Shown piece by piece: positions 39,538-47,914 of a stretch of 64,000 nucleotides of DNA (within the stretch, counting starts at the first letter, position 1; every line of letters starts with the position of its first letter). The notes below the pieces were generated by a model. The model saw only the letters and a program-made list of their open reading frames with translations. It had not been told where the DNA came from and did not search any database. Source of the stretch: SPCO01 sp964427285 (GTDB lineage: Bacteria; Chloroflexota; Limnocylindria; Limnocylindrales; CSP1-4); contig CAYRTS010000009.1 of NCBI GenBank assembly GCA_964427285.1, forward strand, positions 7,545 through 71,544, given 5' to 3'. The translations under genes and the position numbers were made by a program.

Positions 39538-40776
39538 GTGTATCGCCGGCTGCTGGTCGCCTTGATCGTCAGCCAGGTCGCGATGTACATGTTCGAAACA
39601 AGCCTGTACTGGACCGTGCTCGAATTGACTGGGTCCGCCGTGCTGGTCAGCCTGCTGTTGGTCAGCATCGTCGTTCCGGTCCTGATCCTGACCGTTCCGG
39701 TCGGCATCTTCGTCGACCGCCACGGGCCGAGTCGATTGTTGCGATCGGCCGCGGTCGTGGCGGCGATCGTCGGGGCAATCGCGGCCATCGTGACCGCCGT
39801 TGCGGGCCTGTCGTTCGAGATGGCCGTGGTTCTGGCCATTGCCGAGGGCATCTTCTTTGGCTGCTGGGCGATCCCGGCGCAGGTGCTTGCCAGCCGCGTC
39901 GTCAACCGGGAGCAGCTGCCAAGCGCGATCGGTCTGAGCGCCCTGCCGTCCGGCATTGGCGCGGTCGTCGGCGGCCTGGGCGGCGGGATCGTCCTCCAGC
40001 TCACAGGTCCTGTGATCGCCTTCGCGGTCGCAGCCGCTGGCTTGACGCTCTCCGCGATCGTGATGGCGGGGCTGCCAACGCTGGCCGGCTTGGGCCATTC
40101 GGGCGGCCGGGCGCTGGTCCTTGGAGACATGCGCGACGCCTTCGGGTGGGCTCGCCATTCCCCCGTCGGGCTGGCTGTCATCGCACTTGGCTCCGCGGCC
40201 GGATTCCTGGTGATGAGCCGGTTCGGACTCGTTCCGGTTCTCGTCCACGACGTCCTGCGTGCCGGCCCTGCGGCACTCGGACTGATCGTCATGGCCGGTG
40301 GCATCGGGTCCATCCTCGGAACCGTCGTGACCGATGCCAGCGGGCGCCGGCTGCGACGGGGGCCGGTGCTCCTCACGGCGCTCGGAATTGCCGGACTTGC
40401 CCTCACCGTCCTCGGATCGGCGCCGCACCTTGCCGTAGCGCTGCTGGCCGCCGGGGCGATCACCGGATCACTGATCGTCTATCACGTCACTTCGATGACC
40501 GTGCTGCAGATGCTCGCGCCAGCGCGGATGCGAGGACGCGTTCTGGCGATCTATGACCTGGTCCGCCTTGGAACGGTGCCGCCGGGCAGCCTGACCGCGG
40601 GCCTGCTGGTGCCGGCGATCGGGGTGACCGGTGTCTTTCTGGCCTTTGGCGGACTCGTGGTGGTGGCGGTCCTTGCCGCCACGATCGTGCTGAGGCCGCT
40701 CATTGCCCTCGAGTTGAAGGCCGTCGACGCAGCGGCGGATGACCACGGGCTGTCCGGGGACGATGCCGCCGGCTGA
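39538..40776 (+). CDS. MFS transporter under the shared palindromic operator
   Basis: A 412-residue membrane protein with about 12 hydrophobic helices. FVDRHGPSRLLRSAAVV is the A-motif loop between helices 2 and 3. The C-terminal 25 residues are polar. From the GTG at 39538 the protein lacks the segment LLDAFPALRV directly upstream in frame, which resembles the conserved pre-helix-1 stretch of MFS proteins. A CTG at 39505 in frame behind GAGGA (39486-39490) may be the real start. It probably imports or exports the acid handled by the neighbouring aldolase; substrate unknown. Confidence 0.85.
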   Translation: MYRRLLVALIVSQVAMYMFETSLYWTVLELTGSAVLVSLLLVSIVVPVLILTVPVGIFVDRHGPSRLLRSAAVVAAIVGAIAAIVTAVAGLSFEMAVVLAIAEGIFFGCWAIPAQVLASRVVNREQLPSAIGLSALPSGIGAVVGGLGGGIVLQLTGPVIAFAVAAAGLTLSAIVMAGLPTLAGLGHSGGRALVLGDMRDAFGWARHSPVGLAVIALGSAAGFLVMSRFGLVPVLVHDVLRAGPAALGLIVMAGGIGSILGTVVTDASGRRLRRGPVLLTALGIAGLALTVLGSAPHLAVALLAAGAITGSLIVYHVTSMTVLQMLAPARMRGRVLAIYDLVRLGTVPPGSLTAGLLVPAIGVTGVFLAFGGLVVVAVLAATIVLRPLIALELKAVDAAADDHGLSGDDAAG

Positions 40777-40952
40777 TGCACGTCGGGTGGGTCATCGGGC
40801 TGACGTGGGCCCGCACGTGGGAGTCTCCCGCGAGGTTCGCTGGCCGGCGGCTCGCCCGCGGATGGAACGGGCCTCCGGCCAGGTTCGCTCGATGACTCGG
40901 ATGCCGACTCGGCGCCCACCCTGCCGATCGCTGGTCTGACACGATCGTTCGT

Positions 40953-41064
40953 CTCAACCACGAGTTGAGCGATCCTGATGAATGAGCACGGTCGATCTAC
41001 CAGGTTGTCGTCTGGGCGTGCGAGCAAGCGGGTTCATTCGTGCCGCTCAAGTGGGAGTTGAGCG
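40953..41064. other. Intergenic stretch with two hairpins between convergent genes
   Basis: The 40777-41087 gap holds no gene. Two inverted repeats occur: CTCAAC-CACGA-GTTGAG (40953-40969) and CGCTCAA-GTGGGAG-TTGAGCG (41044-41064), which share the same stem sequence. Neither is followed by a T run, so they are weak terminator candidates for the converging MFS and GNAT transcripts. Confidence 0.4.
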
Positions 41065-41087
41065 CGGGTCTGGTTGCGCTCCCGCGT

Positions 41088-41855
41088 TCAGCCGGCGGAT
41101 ATGAAGCGCTGGAGGTAGGCGTCCTCGCGAAAGCCGATCCGGGCGTACACCCCGCGACCCATGACCGAGGCGGTGAGGGTCGCCCGCCGGTATCCGAGGC
41201 GGCGGGAAATCGCCAGCACCGCCAGGGTGGCCGTGGTGCCGTGGCCGCCGGCGCGAGCTTCCGGGACGGTTCCAACGTTCGTGACAAACCCGGTGGCGCC
41301 CGCCGTAGCCAGTGAGGCACAGGCGACGGCAGCGCCACGATCCCTCACCAGCACATGCCGCCAGGGACGAGCGTCGCCAACCAGCGCCTCGCGATACAGC
41401 TCGCCCCAGGCCTCGATCGCGCGCGGGTTCGACCACCGGTACGAGCGGCCCATGACGCCGAGCCATTCGTCGAGATCTGCCTCGGTCACCTCCCGGACAT
41501 CGCCGTCGGGAAGCGGCAACTCGTCCACGTCAACCGCCATCCCGTATTCCGGCTCGTCCTCGGTCATGCCGCGCGCCAGGAGACGGGCCGCGAGGTCGGG
41601 CGGCGAGGTCGATGGCCCGATCCACCAGGTCACCGGCAGGGCGCCGCCGTCGGACACGGCGGCCTGGACAGCGTCAATCCGGGCGTCGATCGCCGCCGAA
41701 TCGCCGCGCAACGCGATCGAGTGGACATGGTTGAGGCTCGTTGCCGGGCGCCCGGAAGACAGCCAGGTCAGGTCGGTGTCCACCTGGATCCGGGCTCCCC
41801 GCAGCCGCGCGACCCCCGCGAGCGCCGCGGCCAGCGCCTCCTCGGATTCGGTCAC
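41088..41855 (-). CDS. GNAT-family acetyltransferase, two-domain
   Basis: A 255-residue protein. The C-terminal GNAT domain shows VTNVGTVPEARAGGHGTTAT near residue 188, the Q/R-x-x-G-x-G/A acetyl-CoA loop, then GVYARIGFREDAYLQRF. The N-terminal half (WLSSGRPATSLNHVHSIAL ... LLARGMTEDEPEYGMAVD) is a degenerate GNAT-like domain shared with the 47078 paralogue. It overlaps the enolase-family stop by 4 bases (GTGA), so it is the last gene of the FMN-oxidase operon. Acceptor substrate unknown. Confidence 0.87.
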   Translation of the reverse strand: MTESEEALAAALAGVARLRGARIQVDTDLTWLSSGRPATSLNHVHSIALRGDSAAIDARIDAVQAAVSDGGALPVTWWIGPSTSPPDLAARLLARGMTEDEPEYGMAVDVDELPLPDGDVREVTEADLDEWLGVMGRSYRWSNPRAIEAWGELYREALVGDARPWRHVLVRDRGAAVACASLATAGATGFVTNVGTVPEARAGGHGTTATLAVLAISRRLGYRRATLTASVMGRGVYARIGFREDAYLQRFISAG

Positions 41856-43027
41856 GCCGAGCGGGCGCCCGCCGAATCAATGACGCGCGTCTCCACGGCG
41901 TGGCGCCGCAGGTACGCTTCGTCAACCTCAACCCCGAGCCCAGGCCCGGTCGGGATCGTCAGCCAGCCGTCGACAAAGGTGAGCGGCGTGGACAGCAGCC
42001 CGGAACGATGCGGGTTGTCGTCCACCCCGTACTCCAGGTAGAGCTCGTCCGATGCTGGAGACCGGTTGGGATCGGGCAGACAGGCCAGGATCTGGGCTGC
42101 CGCGGCAATCCCGATGGCGTTGTTGGAAGTGTGGGGCATCGCCGGGATCGACTGGACGTTGGCCAATTCCGCGATGAAGAGCGTCTCTGCGATCCCGCCG
42201 CAGATGACCGGTTCCGGCTGGATGATATCGACCCCACCGCAGTTGAGCAGGTCGATCGCGGCACTCCGCTTCTCGATGATCTCGCCGCCGGCCAGCGCGA
42301 TGTCGAGGGCCGCGCGGAGTCCCGCATAGCCCTGGTAGCCCTCGCGCTGGTGGATCGGCTCTTCGAACCACCGAAAGCCGAGGCCGTACAGGATCGCCCC
42401 CATCTCGATCGCCCGCGGGAAGGTGTAGCCGGCGTTGCCGTCGGCCATCATCTGGAACTCGTCGCCCACCTCCGCCCGGATCTCCTCGAGAATTCGCGCC
42501 TCGTGGGCCACCGGGTAACGGCCAACCCGCCATTTCATGGCGGTGTAGCCGGCGGCACGGATGCGCTCAACCTCGGCCGGCCAGGTCTTCGCCGGATCCA
42601 GGCCATCGATGTAGCCGCCGCTGGCGGCATAGGCACGCACGCGCGTCCGAAGCGGACCGCCAAACGACTCAGCGACCGAGACGCCGAGCTGGCGGGCGCG
42701 CAGGTCCTCCAGCGCGATATTGACCGCCGACACCGCATACGGGTGCTCGACCGACCAGCGCACATCCCGTGACAGGGCCCGAAGATCGTTGGCCGAGCGG
42801 CCGATCACGACCGGCGCGGCCGCCTCGATGATCGATGGGATGCCCGCCAACAGGTACGTCTCGCCCCAGCCGGCGCGGCCATCGGCATCGGTGATCTTGA
42901 CCAGGGCATAGGCGTGCGCGCTCGACAGCGCGATCGACGGTCCGGTTCGCGGGTTCAGCGTGTGGCTGACCACAAAACACTCGACCTTGCGGATGATCCG
43001 GCCGTTGTCGGTTCCCGTGGCAGGCAT
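41852..43027 (-). CDS. Enolase-superfamily protein (MLE/mandelate racemase type)
   Basis: A 391-residue protein from ATG 43027, 4 bases after the dehydrogenase stop. GYTAMKWRVGRYPVAHEA near residue 165 has lysine then arginine where many members have K-x-K. MMADGNAGYTFPRAIEMG gives a metal aspartate, FRWFEEPIHQREG glutamates, and IALAGGEIIEKRSAA the third ligand. MPHTSNNAIGIAAA has a histidine as in racemase-type members. Paralogue of the 45969 protein, which shares M-K-x-R-x-G-R-Y. Probably a sugar-acid dehydratase or racemase in the hydroxy-acid operon. Confidence 0.9.
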   Translation of the reverse strand: MPATGTDNGRIIRKVECFVVSHTLNPRTGPSIALSSAHAYALVKITDADGRAGWGETYLLAGIPSIIEAAAPVVIGRSANDLRALSRDVRWSVEHPYAVSAVNIALEDLRARQLGVSVAESFGGPLRTRVRAYAASGGYIDGLDPAKTWPAEVERIRAAGYTAMKWRVGRYPVAHEARILEEIRAEVGDEFQMMADGNAGYTFPRAIEMGAILYGLGFRWFEEPIHQREGYQGYAGLRAALDIALAGGEIIEKRSAAIDLLNCGGVDIIQPEPVICGGIAETLFIAELANVQSIPAMPHTSNNAIGIAAAAQILACLPDPNRSPASDELYLEYGVDDNPHRSGLLSTPLTFVDGWLTIPTGPGLGVEVDEAYLRRHAVETRVIDSAGARSA

Positions 43028-43031
43028 CGGT

Positions 43032-44054
43032 TCAGTACCCTCGTACAGGATCCACGCGATTGATGAGCGCTTCCCCGGCGACGAAGCGACGGAGATTCTC
43101 GGCGACCAGCGGCGCCAGATGCTCCGATGAGGCACCTGACACGTGAGGGGTGATAATCACGTTCGGCAGACGCCAGAACGGGCTCGATGCGGGCAGCGGC
43201 TCCTCCCCGAACACGTCGAGGACCGCGCCACCGATCCGCCCGGCGGCCAGCGCGTCGGCAAGTGCGATCTCGTCGATCACCGGGCCGCGCCCGGTATTCA
43301 CGATCCAGGCGTGAGCGGGCAGGGCGGCGATGGTCTCGCGAGTGACAGCGCCGCGGCTGCGTGCTGTGAGCGGCAACGTGACAGACACGAAATCGGCCTC
43401 CAAAGCGACCGCGCGCAAGTCGTCAGTGCCGACGATCCGTTCCGGGATCGCGCCATCTGGGTCGCCCGTGCCAGGCACGCGGAAGCTGTCGTCGGCGTGA
43501 ACCGACGGATTGGCCTTGACCGCCAGCACCCGCATCCCATGGGCCGCCGCGAGCCGGGCGATTTCACGGCCGATCCCGCCATAGCCGACGATCACCAGTG
43601 TCCGCCCGCGGATCTGGTCCCCGAGAAAGTCGCCCTGCGCGTTGTCGTCCGGCCAGCGCCCGAGCGCCTGCTGGTCACGCCGGAGGTCCACTCGCTCCGC
43701 CACCCGCAGGATCGCGCCGATGGTGTACTGGGCGATGGAAGTGGCATAAGCGCCGCGCGCATTCGTGAGCACGACTCCAGCCGGCCACTCCCGCCCGTCG
43801 CCGACCAGGTGCTCCACCCCGGCCGACATGACCTGGAGCCAGCGGAGGCTCGGCGTCCTCGATCGATCGCTGGGCAATCGCTGGCCGATCAGGCCGTCTA
43901 GGTCGGACGCCGCGATCTCGTCGACTGCGGCCTGATCCGCGCGGTTGATGACCCGGAACTGCAGGCGCGGCGAGATCGATTCGAAGGTGGCCACCGCCGC
44001 GGCGTCGAAATCGAAGGCCACCCCGATCCGGATGGCGGGGAGCGGCGTGGTCAC
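43032..44054 (-). CDS. D-isomer-specific 2-hydroxyacid dehydrogenase
   Basis: A 340-residue NAD(P)-dependent dehydrogenase. LVIVGYGGIGREIARLAAAH near residue 150 is the G-x-G-x-x-G Rossmann loop. IVNTGRGPVIDEIALADAL near residue 250 holds the catalytic-region arginine, AVLDVFGEEPLPASSPFWRL the glutamate, and VIITPHVSGASSE near residue 300 the histidine that pairs with it. It interconverts 2-oxo and D-2-hydroxy acids. GTG 44054 is preferred, with GGAG upstream. Downstream of the FMN hydroxy-acid oxidase by 48 bases, so the two probably handle the same class of acids. Confidence 0.92.
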   Translation of the reverse strand: MTTPLPAIRIGVAFDFDAAAVATFESISPRLQFRVINRADQAAVDEIAASDLDGLIGQRLPSDRSRTPSLRWLQVMSAGVEHLVGDGREWPAGVVLTNARGAYATSIAQYTIGAILRVAERVDLRRDQQALGRWPDDNAQGDFLGDQIRGRTLVIVGYGGIGREIARLAAAHGMRVLAVKANPSVHADDSFRVPGTGDPDGAIPERIVGTDDLRAVALEADFVSVTLPLTARSRGAVTRETIAALPAHAWIVNTGRGPVIDEIALADALAAGRIGGAVLDVFGEEPLPASSPFWRLPNVIITPHVSGASSEHLAPLVAENLRRFVAGEALINRVDPVRGY

Positions 44055-44102
44055 GTCACGCTCCGGCCAGCCTCGACCCACATCGCCCGGGGTGGATCAG
44101 GC

Positions 44103-45137
44103 TCAGCCGACCGAGTCGGCGATGAGTTCGCGGGTTGCGCCGGTCGCGTCGGCGAGGCCGCACAGCCCGGCGTCGTCGGCGAGTTCCTGGCGCAACGTGT
44201 CGAGCACGCGGGCGACACCATCGGCGCCACCGACCGCGAGCCCCCACATCACCGGCCGACCAACCAGGACCGCGCGAGCCCCGAGTGCGAGCGCCACCAG
44301 GATGTCGCCGCCCGTCCGCACGCCGCCATCGAGGTAGACCTCCACCCCTCCGGCACCCGCGACCACGTCGGGCAGCGCATCAAGCGTGGAAATGGAACGT
44401 CCGAGCTGGCGGCCACCGTGGTTGGACACGATGATCCCGTCGACCCCCGCATCGACGGCGCGTGCCGCATCGGCACGGGTCATGATCCCCTTGGGAACGA
44501 TCGGCAGGCTGGTCACCGACCGGAGCCAGTCGAGATATTCCCAGGTGTTCGCGGCGGTCAACCCGGGCGATGTCTCGAAGTGGGCGAACTTGGCGCCGGC
44601 CGGCAGCCGGAACCCGAGCTGCGGGGACGTGTGGTTGACCCCGATCGCGGTGTTCACCAGGGGGACGATGGCCTTGCAGCCGGCGGCCTCCGCGCGGGCG
44701 ATGACGCCGGCCAGGACCGCGCGATCGTCCCAGTTGTAGAGCTGAAACCAGAGCGGCAGCCCCGGCGCCGATGCCGCGATGTCCTCGATGCTGGTCGTGG
44801 CGTTGACGGCCACGATGAACAGGCTGCCAGCCCGGGCGGCGCCGGCGGCCATCGCCAGTTCGCCATCGGCGTGGACCGCGCGCTGAAGACCCATCGGCCC
44901 GATCATCACCGGGGCGGCGATCGACGCACCCAGCACGGTCGTAGCCGTGCCGACGGCCGACACGTCGACGAGCACGCTCGGACGTACCCGGCGGCGGCGG
45001 AAGGCAGATTCGTTGTCGCTCTCGAACGCGTCGCCCGAACCCGACTCGATCCAGCCGTAGGTCGGGCGGTCAAGGAGGTGCCGGGCGATCTCCCGATAGG
45101 TCTGGGCGGGCAGGCGGGCGACGAGCGGATCGGTCAT
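44103..45137 (-). CDS. FMN-dependent alpha-hydroxy acid oxidase/dehydrogenase
   Basis: A 344-residue member of the lactate oxidase/glycolate oxidase family, oxidising L-2-hydroxy acids to 2-oxo acids. FMN-binding strands appear in APVMIGPMGLQRAVHADGE near residue 70. Near the C-terminus IIVSNHGGRQLGRSI holds the catalytic histidine and arginine (usual consensus S-N-H-G-G-R-Q-L-D; here G follows L), then VYLDGGVRTGGDIL and ALGARAVLVGRP bind phosphate. ATG 45137 is chosen; a TTG frame from 45218 starts inside the operator and is spurious. First gene of a four-gene operon. Confidence 0.93.
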   Translation of the reverse strand: MTDPLVARLPAQTYREIARHLLDRPTYGWIESGSGDAFESDNESAFRRRRVRPSVLVDVSAVGTATTVLGASIAAPVMIGPMGLQRAVHADGELAMAAGAARAGSLFIVAVNATTSIEDIAASAPGLPLWFQLYNWDDRAVLAGVIARAEAAGCKAIVPLVNTAIGVNHTSPQLGFRLPAGAKFAHFETSPGLTAANTWEYLDWLRSVTSLPIVPKGIMTRADAARAVDAGVDGIIVSNHGGRQLGRSISTLDALPDVVAGAGGVEVYLDGGVRTGGDILVALALGARAVLVGRPVMWGLAVGGADGVARVLDTLRQELADDAGLCGLADATGATRELIADSVG

Positions 45138-45180
45138 CGCAGGGTCGATCGGAAGCGCATGGCGGACCTCGTTCGGGTGA

Positions 45181-45210
45181 TGGACAGGGCTGTCACGTTG
45201 AATGTAGATT
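45181..45210 (+). promoter_or_regulatory. Promoter of the GntR gene
   Basis: TGGACA (45181-45186), 18 bases, TAGATT (45205-45210). The -10 box is the left half of the palindromic operator, so bound GntR protein would block its own promoter. TSS would fall near 45217. Confidence 0.55.
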
Positions 45211-45222
45211 GTCGACAATCTA
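45205..45222. promoter_or_regulatory. GntR-type operator, site 3 (most symmetric copy)
   Basis: TAGATTGTCGACAATCTA, a perfect 18-base palindrome between the FMN oxidase gene and the GntR gene. Each half contains TAGATT as a -10 box for one of two divergent promoters. This is the expected autoregulatory site of the adjacent regulator. Confidence 0.85.
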
Positions 45223-45246
45223 TGGCTTGGCTTGGGGGTGCGTCAA
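45217..45246 (-). promoter_or_regulatory. Promoter of the FMN oxidase operon
   Basis: On the minus strand TTGACG (45246-45241), 18 bases, TAGATT (45222-45217). The -10 box is the other half of the palindrome. Identical hexamers and spacing occur upstream of the aminotransferase operon (56625-56596). Confidence 0.6.
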
Positions 45247-45276
45247 GCCGACAGGCCGACTGGACGGAGGTGTTCG

Positions 45277-45972
45277 GTGAGCGTCCCGGCGAACCTGTTG
45301 CCGGTCGAGCGACGAGTCCTGCGCCACGAGGTCCTGCTCGGGCTCCGCAACGGCATTTTGTCAGGCCAGATCGCCCCAGGGACGCGGCTCCTGGAGGTCC
45401 CCGTGGCGGCCGAGCTGGGCGTCAGCCGGGGCCCGGTACGCGAGGCCCTCCGCCAGTTGGAGCAGGAAGGCCTCGTCGAGTTCTATCCGCACCGCGGCGC
45501 CGTGGTTGTCGGCATCGCGGAGGCCGAGGTCGAGACGATCTACGGGATCCGCGCCCTGCTCGAGGGGCGGGCGTTCGCGCGGGCGTGCCGGGTGGCCGCG
45601 GACGCAGACCTCGACGCCCTGGGCGAGACGGTCGAGCGGATGGTCAGCGCGAGCGAGACCGGCGATGTCGTTGCCGTGACCGAGCACGATCTCGCGTTCC
45701 ACGGCCGGGTGGTCGAGATTTCCGGGTTCCAGTATCTGCGACGCCTGTGGACCAGCATCGATGGCGTGGTCCGATCCCGGGCGACCCACGCTGGAGCGCG
45801 GCCAGACCTGGCCGATCCAGCCGAGGCGCGGCGGCTGCTGATTGCGAGTTCCGTGGAGCACCGTGAACTGGTGGAGGCGCTGCGCACCCGCCGACCGACT
45901 GCTGCGTCCCGGGCCGCGACGGCCCACGTCACGGCGGGCCTCGAGCGTCTTCGAGCGGCCCAACGACGATGA
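45277..45972 (+). CDS. GntR-family transcriptional regulator (FadR-type, FCD domain)
   Basis: A 231-residue regulator. The winged helix (about residues 10-80) shows GTRLLEVPVAAELGVSRGPV and REALRQLEQEGLVEFYPHRG, the recognition helix and wing. The FCD effector domain (about 85-215) shows YGIRALLEGRAFARA and later EHDLAFHGRVVEISG and SVEHRELVEALRT, whose Asp and three His positions are typical metal ligands. GTG 45277 has GGAGGT five bases upstream. It overlaps the enolase-family gene by 4 bases. It is the only GntR protein in the window and the best candidate to bind the TTGTCGACAA sites. Confidence 0.92.
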   Translation: MSVPANLLPVERRVLRHEVLLGLRNGILSGQIAPGTRLLEVPVAAELGVSRGPVREALRQLEQEGLVEFYPHRGAVVVGIAEAEVETIYGIRALLEGRAFARACRVAADADLDALGETVERMVSASETGDVVAVTEHDLAFHGRVVEISGFQYLRRLWTSIDGVVRSRATHAGARPDLADPAEARRLLIASSVEHRELVEALRTRRPTAASRAATAHVTAGLERLRAAQRR

Positions 45973-47069
45973 TCGAACGAGCAGAGGTCCTCGTCCTCAC
46001 CCACCGGCTGTCGCGCAGGCGGGTGTTCGGGACGGGGTTCAACGTCACCCGCGATTCGGTCGTGATCCGAGTCGCGGACCGCGATGGGCGGGTCGGCTGG
46101 GGTGAAACGTATCTGGTCCCGGAAGCCGTCGAAGCATGTCGGGCGATGGTCGCGAACATGGTCGGGCGCGAGCCCGACGAGGCCGCCACCGAGCTGACGA
46201 GCCGGCCCGGTCTGCATCGCTGGGCGCTCGGCGCGGTATCCATGGCGCTGGATGACCTCCGCGCCCGGGTGCGCGGCGTGCCGGTGTCCGCGTTGTACGG
46301 CGCGCGGCTGCGCGGTCGGGTCCGGCCGTATGCGTCAAGCCGCGGCTATGTCGAAGGGCTGACCCCGGAAGAGGCATGGAGCGAAGAGGCGGCCGCGATG
46401 CACGCCGACGGCTTCCGGGCGATGAAACTGCGGATCGGGCGGTACGACCTCGACGAGGAGATCGCGGCGATCGAACGGGTCGTCGCCACCTCCCCGTCGC
46501 TGACCTGGATGGCCGACGGCAACGGCGGTTACTCGCTGGACCAGAGTCGCCGGCTCGCTGCCGCGCTCGAGACCCTCGGGTTCCGCTGGCTGGAAGAGCC
46601 GCTGCCGACGAGCGATTACGCGGCATACGCACCGCTCGCGCGGGAGTTGGCGATCCCGCTCGCCGGTGGCGAGATCCTCGAATCGGCCGATGCCGCGACC
46701 CCCTTCCTCGCCGCGGGATCGTTTGACCTGATCCAGCCGGATGTCTCCATCTGTGGCGGGATCGGCGGTCTCCTGGAGATCGGGCGGGCGGCTGCCGCGG
46801 CGGGGCGGCACATGGTTCCGCATGCCTGCAGCGGCGCGATCGCCACCGCGGCCACGCTCCAAATCCTGGCTGTACTGCCGATGGCGATGGATGCCCCGGT
46901 CTGGGCGGAGCCGCTCCTCGAGTTCGATGTCGGCGAGAACCCGATCCGGACGGACCTGCTGACCGTGCCGCTTGGACCGGTGGCCGGCTGGATGGCCATC
47001 CCCGACGGGCCTGGCCTCGGGGTGGAGGTCGACGAGGCGGCCGTTCGCCGGTTGACGGTCGCGGCCTGA
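45969..47069 (+). CDS. Enolase-superfamily protein coupled to GntR
   Basis: A 366-residue protein whose ATG overlaps the GntR stop (ATGA). GFRAMKLRIGRYDLDEEIAA near residue 152 bears the lysine and arginine pair. LTWMADGNGGYSLDQ supplies the metal aspartate, FRWLEEPLPTSDY glutamates, and IPLAGGEILESADAA the third ligand. MVPHACSGAIATAATLQ has a histidine of the racemase type. It closely parallels the 41852 protein on the other side of the operator, suggesting duplication within one regulon. Probably a dehydratase or epimerase of a hydroxy acid. Confidence 0.9.
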   Translation: MIERAEVLVLTHRLSRRRVFGTGFNVTRDSVVIRVADRDGRVGWGETYLVPEAVEACRAMVANMVGREPDEAATELTSRPGLHRWALGAVSMALDDLRARVRGVPVSALYGARLRGRVRPYASSRGYVEGLTPEEAWSEEAAAMHADGFRAMKLRIGRYDLDEEIAAIERVVATSPSLTWMADGNGGYSLDQSRRLAAALETLGFRWLEEPLPTSDYAAYAPLARELAIPLAGGEILESADAATPFLAAGSFDLIQPDVSICGGIGGLLEIGRAAAAAGRHMVPHACSGAIATAATLQILAVLPMAMDAPVWAEPLLEFDVGENPIRTDLLTVPLGPVAGWMAIPDGPGLGVEVDEAAVRRLTVAA

Positions 47070-47077
47070 CGGCTGAC

Positions 47078-47902
47078 GTGTCGGTCCGATCGCCGGAGCC
47101 CCTGGCGGGTGCGGCCGAGGCCCTCGATACGAATTTCGGGGAGCTGCTCGAGTGGTATTCGTCCTGGCCGGGAGGGGAGGTTCGCCGCGACGCAGACCTC
47201 CAATTGACGTCATCCGGCGTCCGGTTCCGAGCGATCAATGTCGTCGCGCTGGCAAATCTCGCGCCCGAGGGTGCAGCGGGCCGGATCGACGAGGCGATCG
47301 CCTGGATGCGCGTTCGGACGGATCGGTGGCGGTGGCTGGTGGGACTCACTTCGCGTCCGCTCGATCTCGAGGAGCGGCTGTTATCGGCCGGCCTGATCCA
47401 GGTCGGCAACAGCCCGGGCATGGCGGTGGGTCTGGACGCTTGGCGGGCTAGCGCGGGAGCGTCGGCGCCGCCGCTCGACGGAGTGACCATCGAACGCGTC
47501 TCCGACGAGGCCGGGCTCGCCCGCTGGCGCGACGTCCAACAACGCGGCCTCGGGCTGGACGACGCGGCAACCGAAGCGTGGTGGCTCGCCCACCGACGCC
47601 CGGGCTTCGATCCCGCGTCGCCGCTCATGAACTGGCTGGCCAGCCTCGACGGCGTACCGGTAGCGGCCGCCGCACTCTTCCTGGGCGCCGGCGTGGCCGG
47701 CATCTACAACGTCTGCACCGTCCCCGAGGCCCGCCGACGCGGGATCGGCGCTACGGTCACAGCCGCCGCCCTCCGGGAAGCGGCCTCGCGCGATCTCCGC
47801 CTCGCCGTCCTCGGCTCGTCGGAGATGGGCTACCCCATCTACCGCCGCCTCGGCTTCCACGAGGTTTCGCGCCTGCGCTCGTACTCGCCGGGGCCCGCGT
47901 AA
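47078..47902 (+). CDS. GNAT-family acetyltransferase, two-domain
   Basis: A 274-residue protein. The C-terminal GNAT domain has IYNVCTVPEARRRGIGATVT near residue 209 (acetyl-CoA loop R-R-x-G-I-G) and SEMGYPIYRRLGFHEVSRLR near residue 249. The N-terminal half (RRDADLQLTSSGVRFRAINV ... LLSAGLIQVGNSPGMAVGLD) is a degenerate GNAT-like domain matching the 41088 paralogue. Both paralogues follow an enolase-family gene in the same regulon. The gene lies 8 bases after that stop. Acceptor unknown. Confidence 0.88.
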   Translation: MSVRSPEPLAGAAEALDTNFGELLEWYSSWPGGEVRRDADLQLTSSGVRFRAINVVALANLAPEGAAGRIDEAIAWMRVRTDRWRWLVGLTSRPLDLEERLLSAGLIQVGNSPGMAVGLDAWRASAGASAPPLDGVTIERVSDEAGLARWRDVQQRGLGLDDAATEAWWLAHRRPGFDPASPLMNWLASLDGVPVAAAALFLGAGVAGIYNVCTVPEARRRGIGATVTAAALREAASRDLRLAVLGSSEMGYPIYRRLGFHEVSRLRSYSPGPA

Positions 47903-47914
47903 CGGTACCGTCAG

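Noticed and set aside
39385..40428. Long N-terminal extension of the HpcH aldolase frame
   Set aside because: The extension is antisense to the MFS transporter and crosses operator site 2. The ATG at 39384 has a good GGAGG.
40953..41064. Strong intrinsic terminator
   Set aside because: Two stems are present but no T run follows on either strand, so only a weak candidate is listed.
45138..45218. TTG start of the FMN oxidase at 45218
   Set aside because: That frame begins inside the operator and would make the operator coding; conserved sequence starts at ATG 45137.
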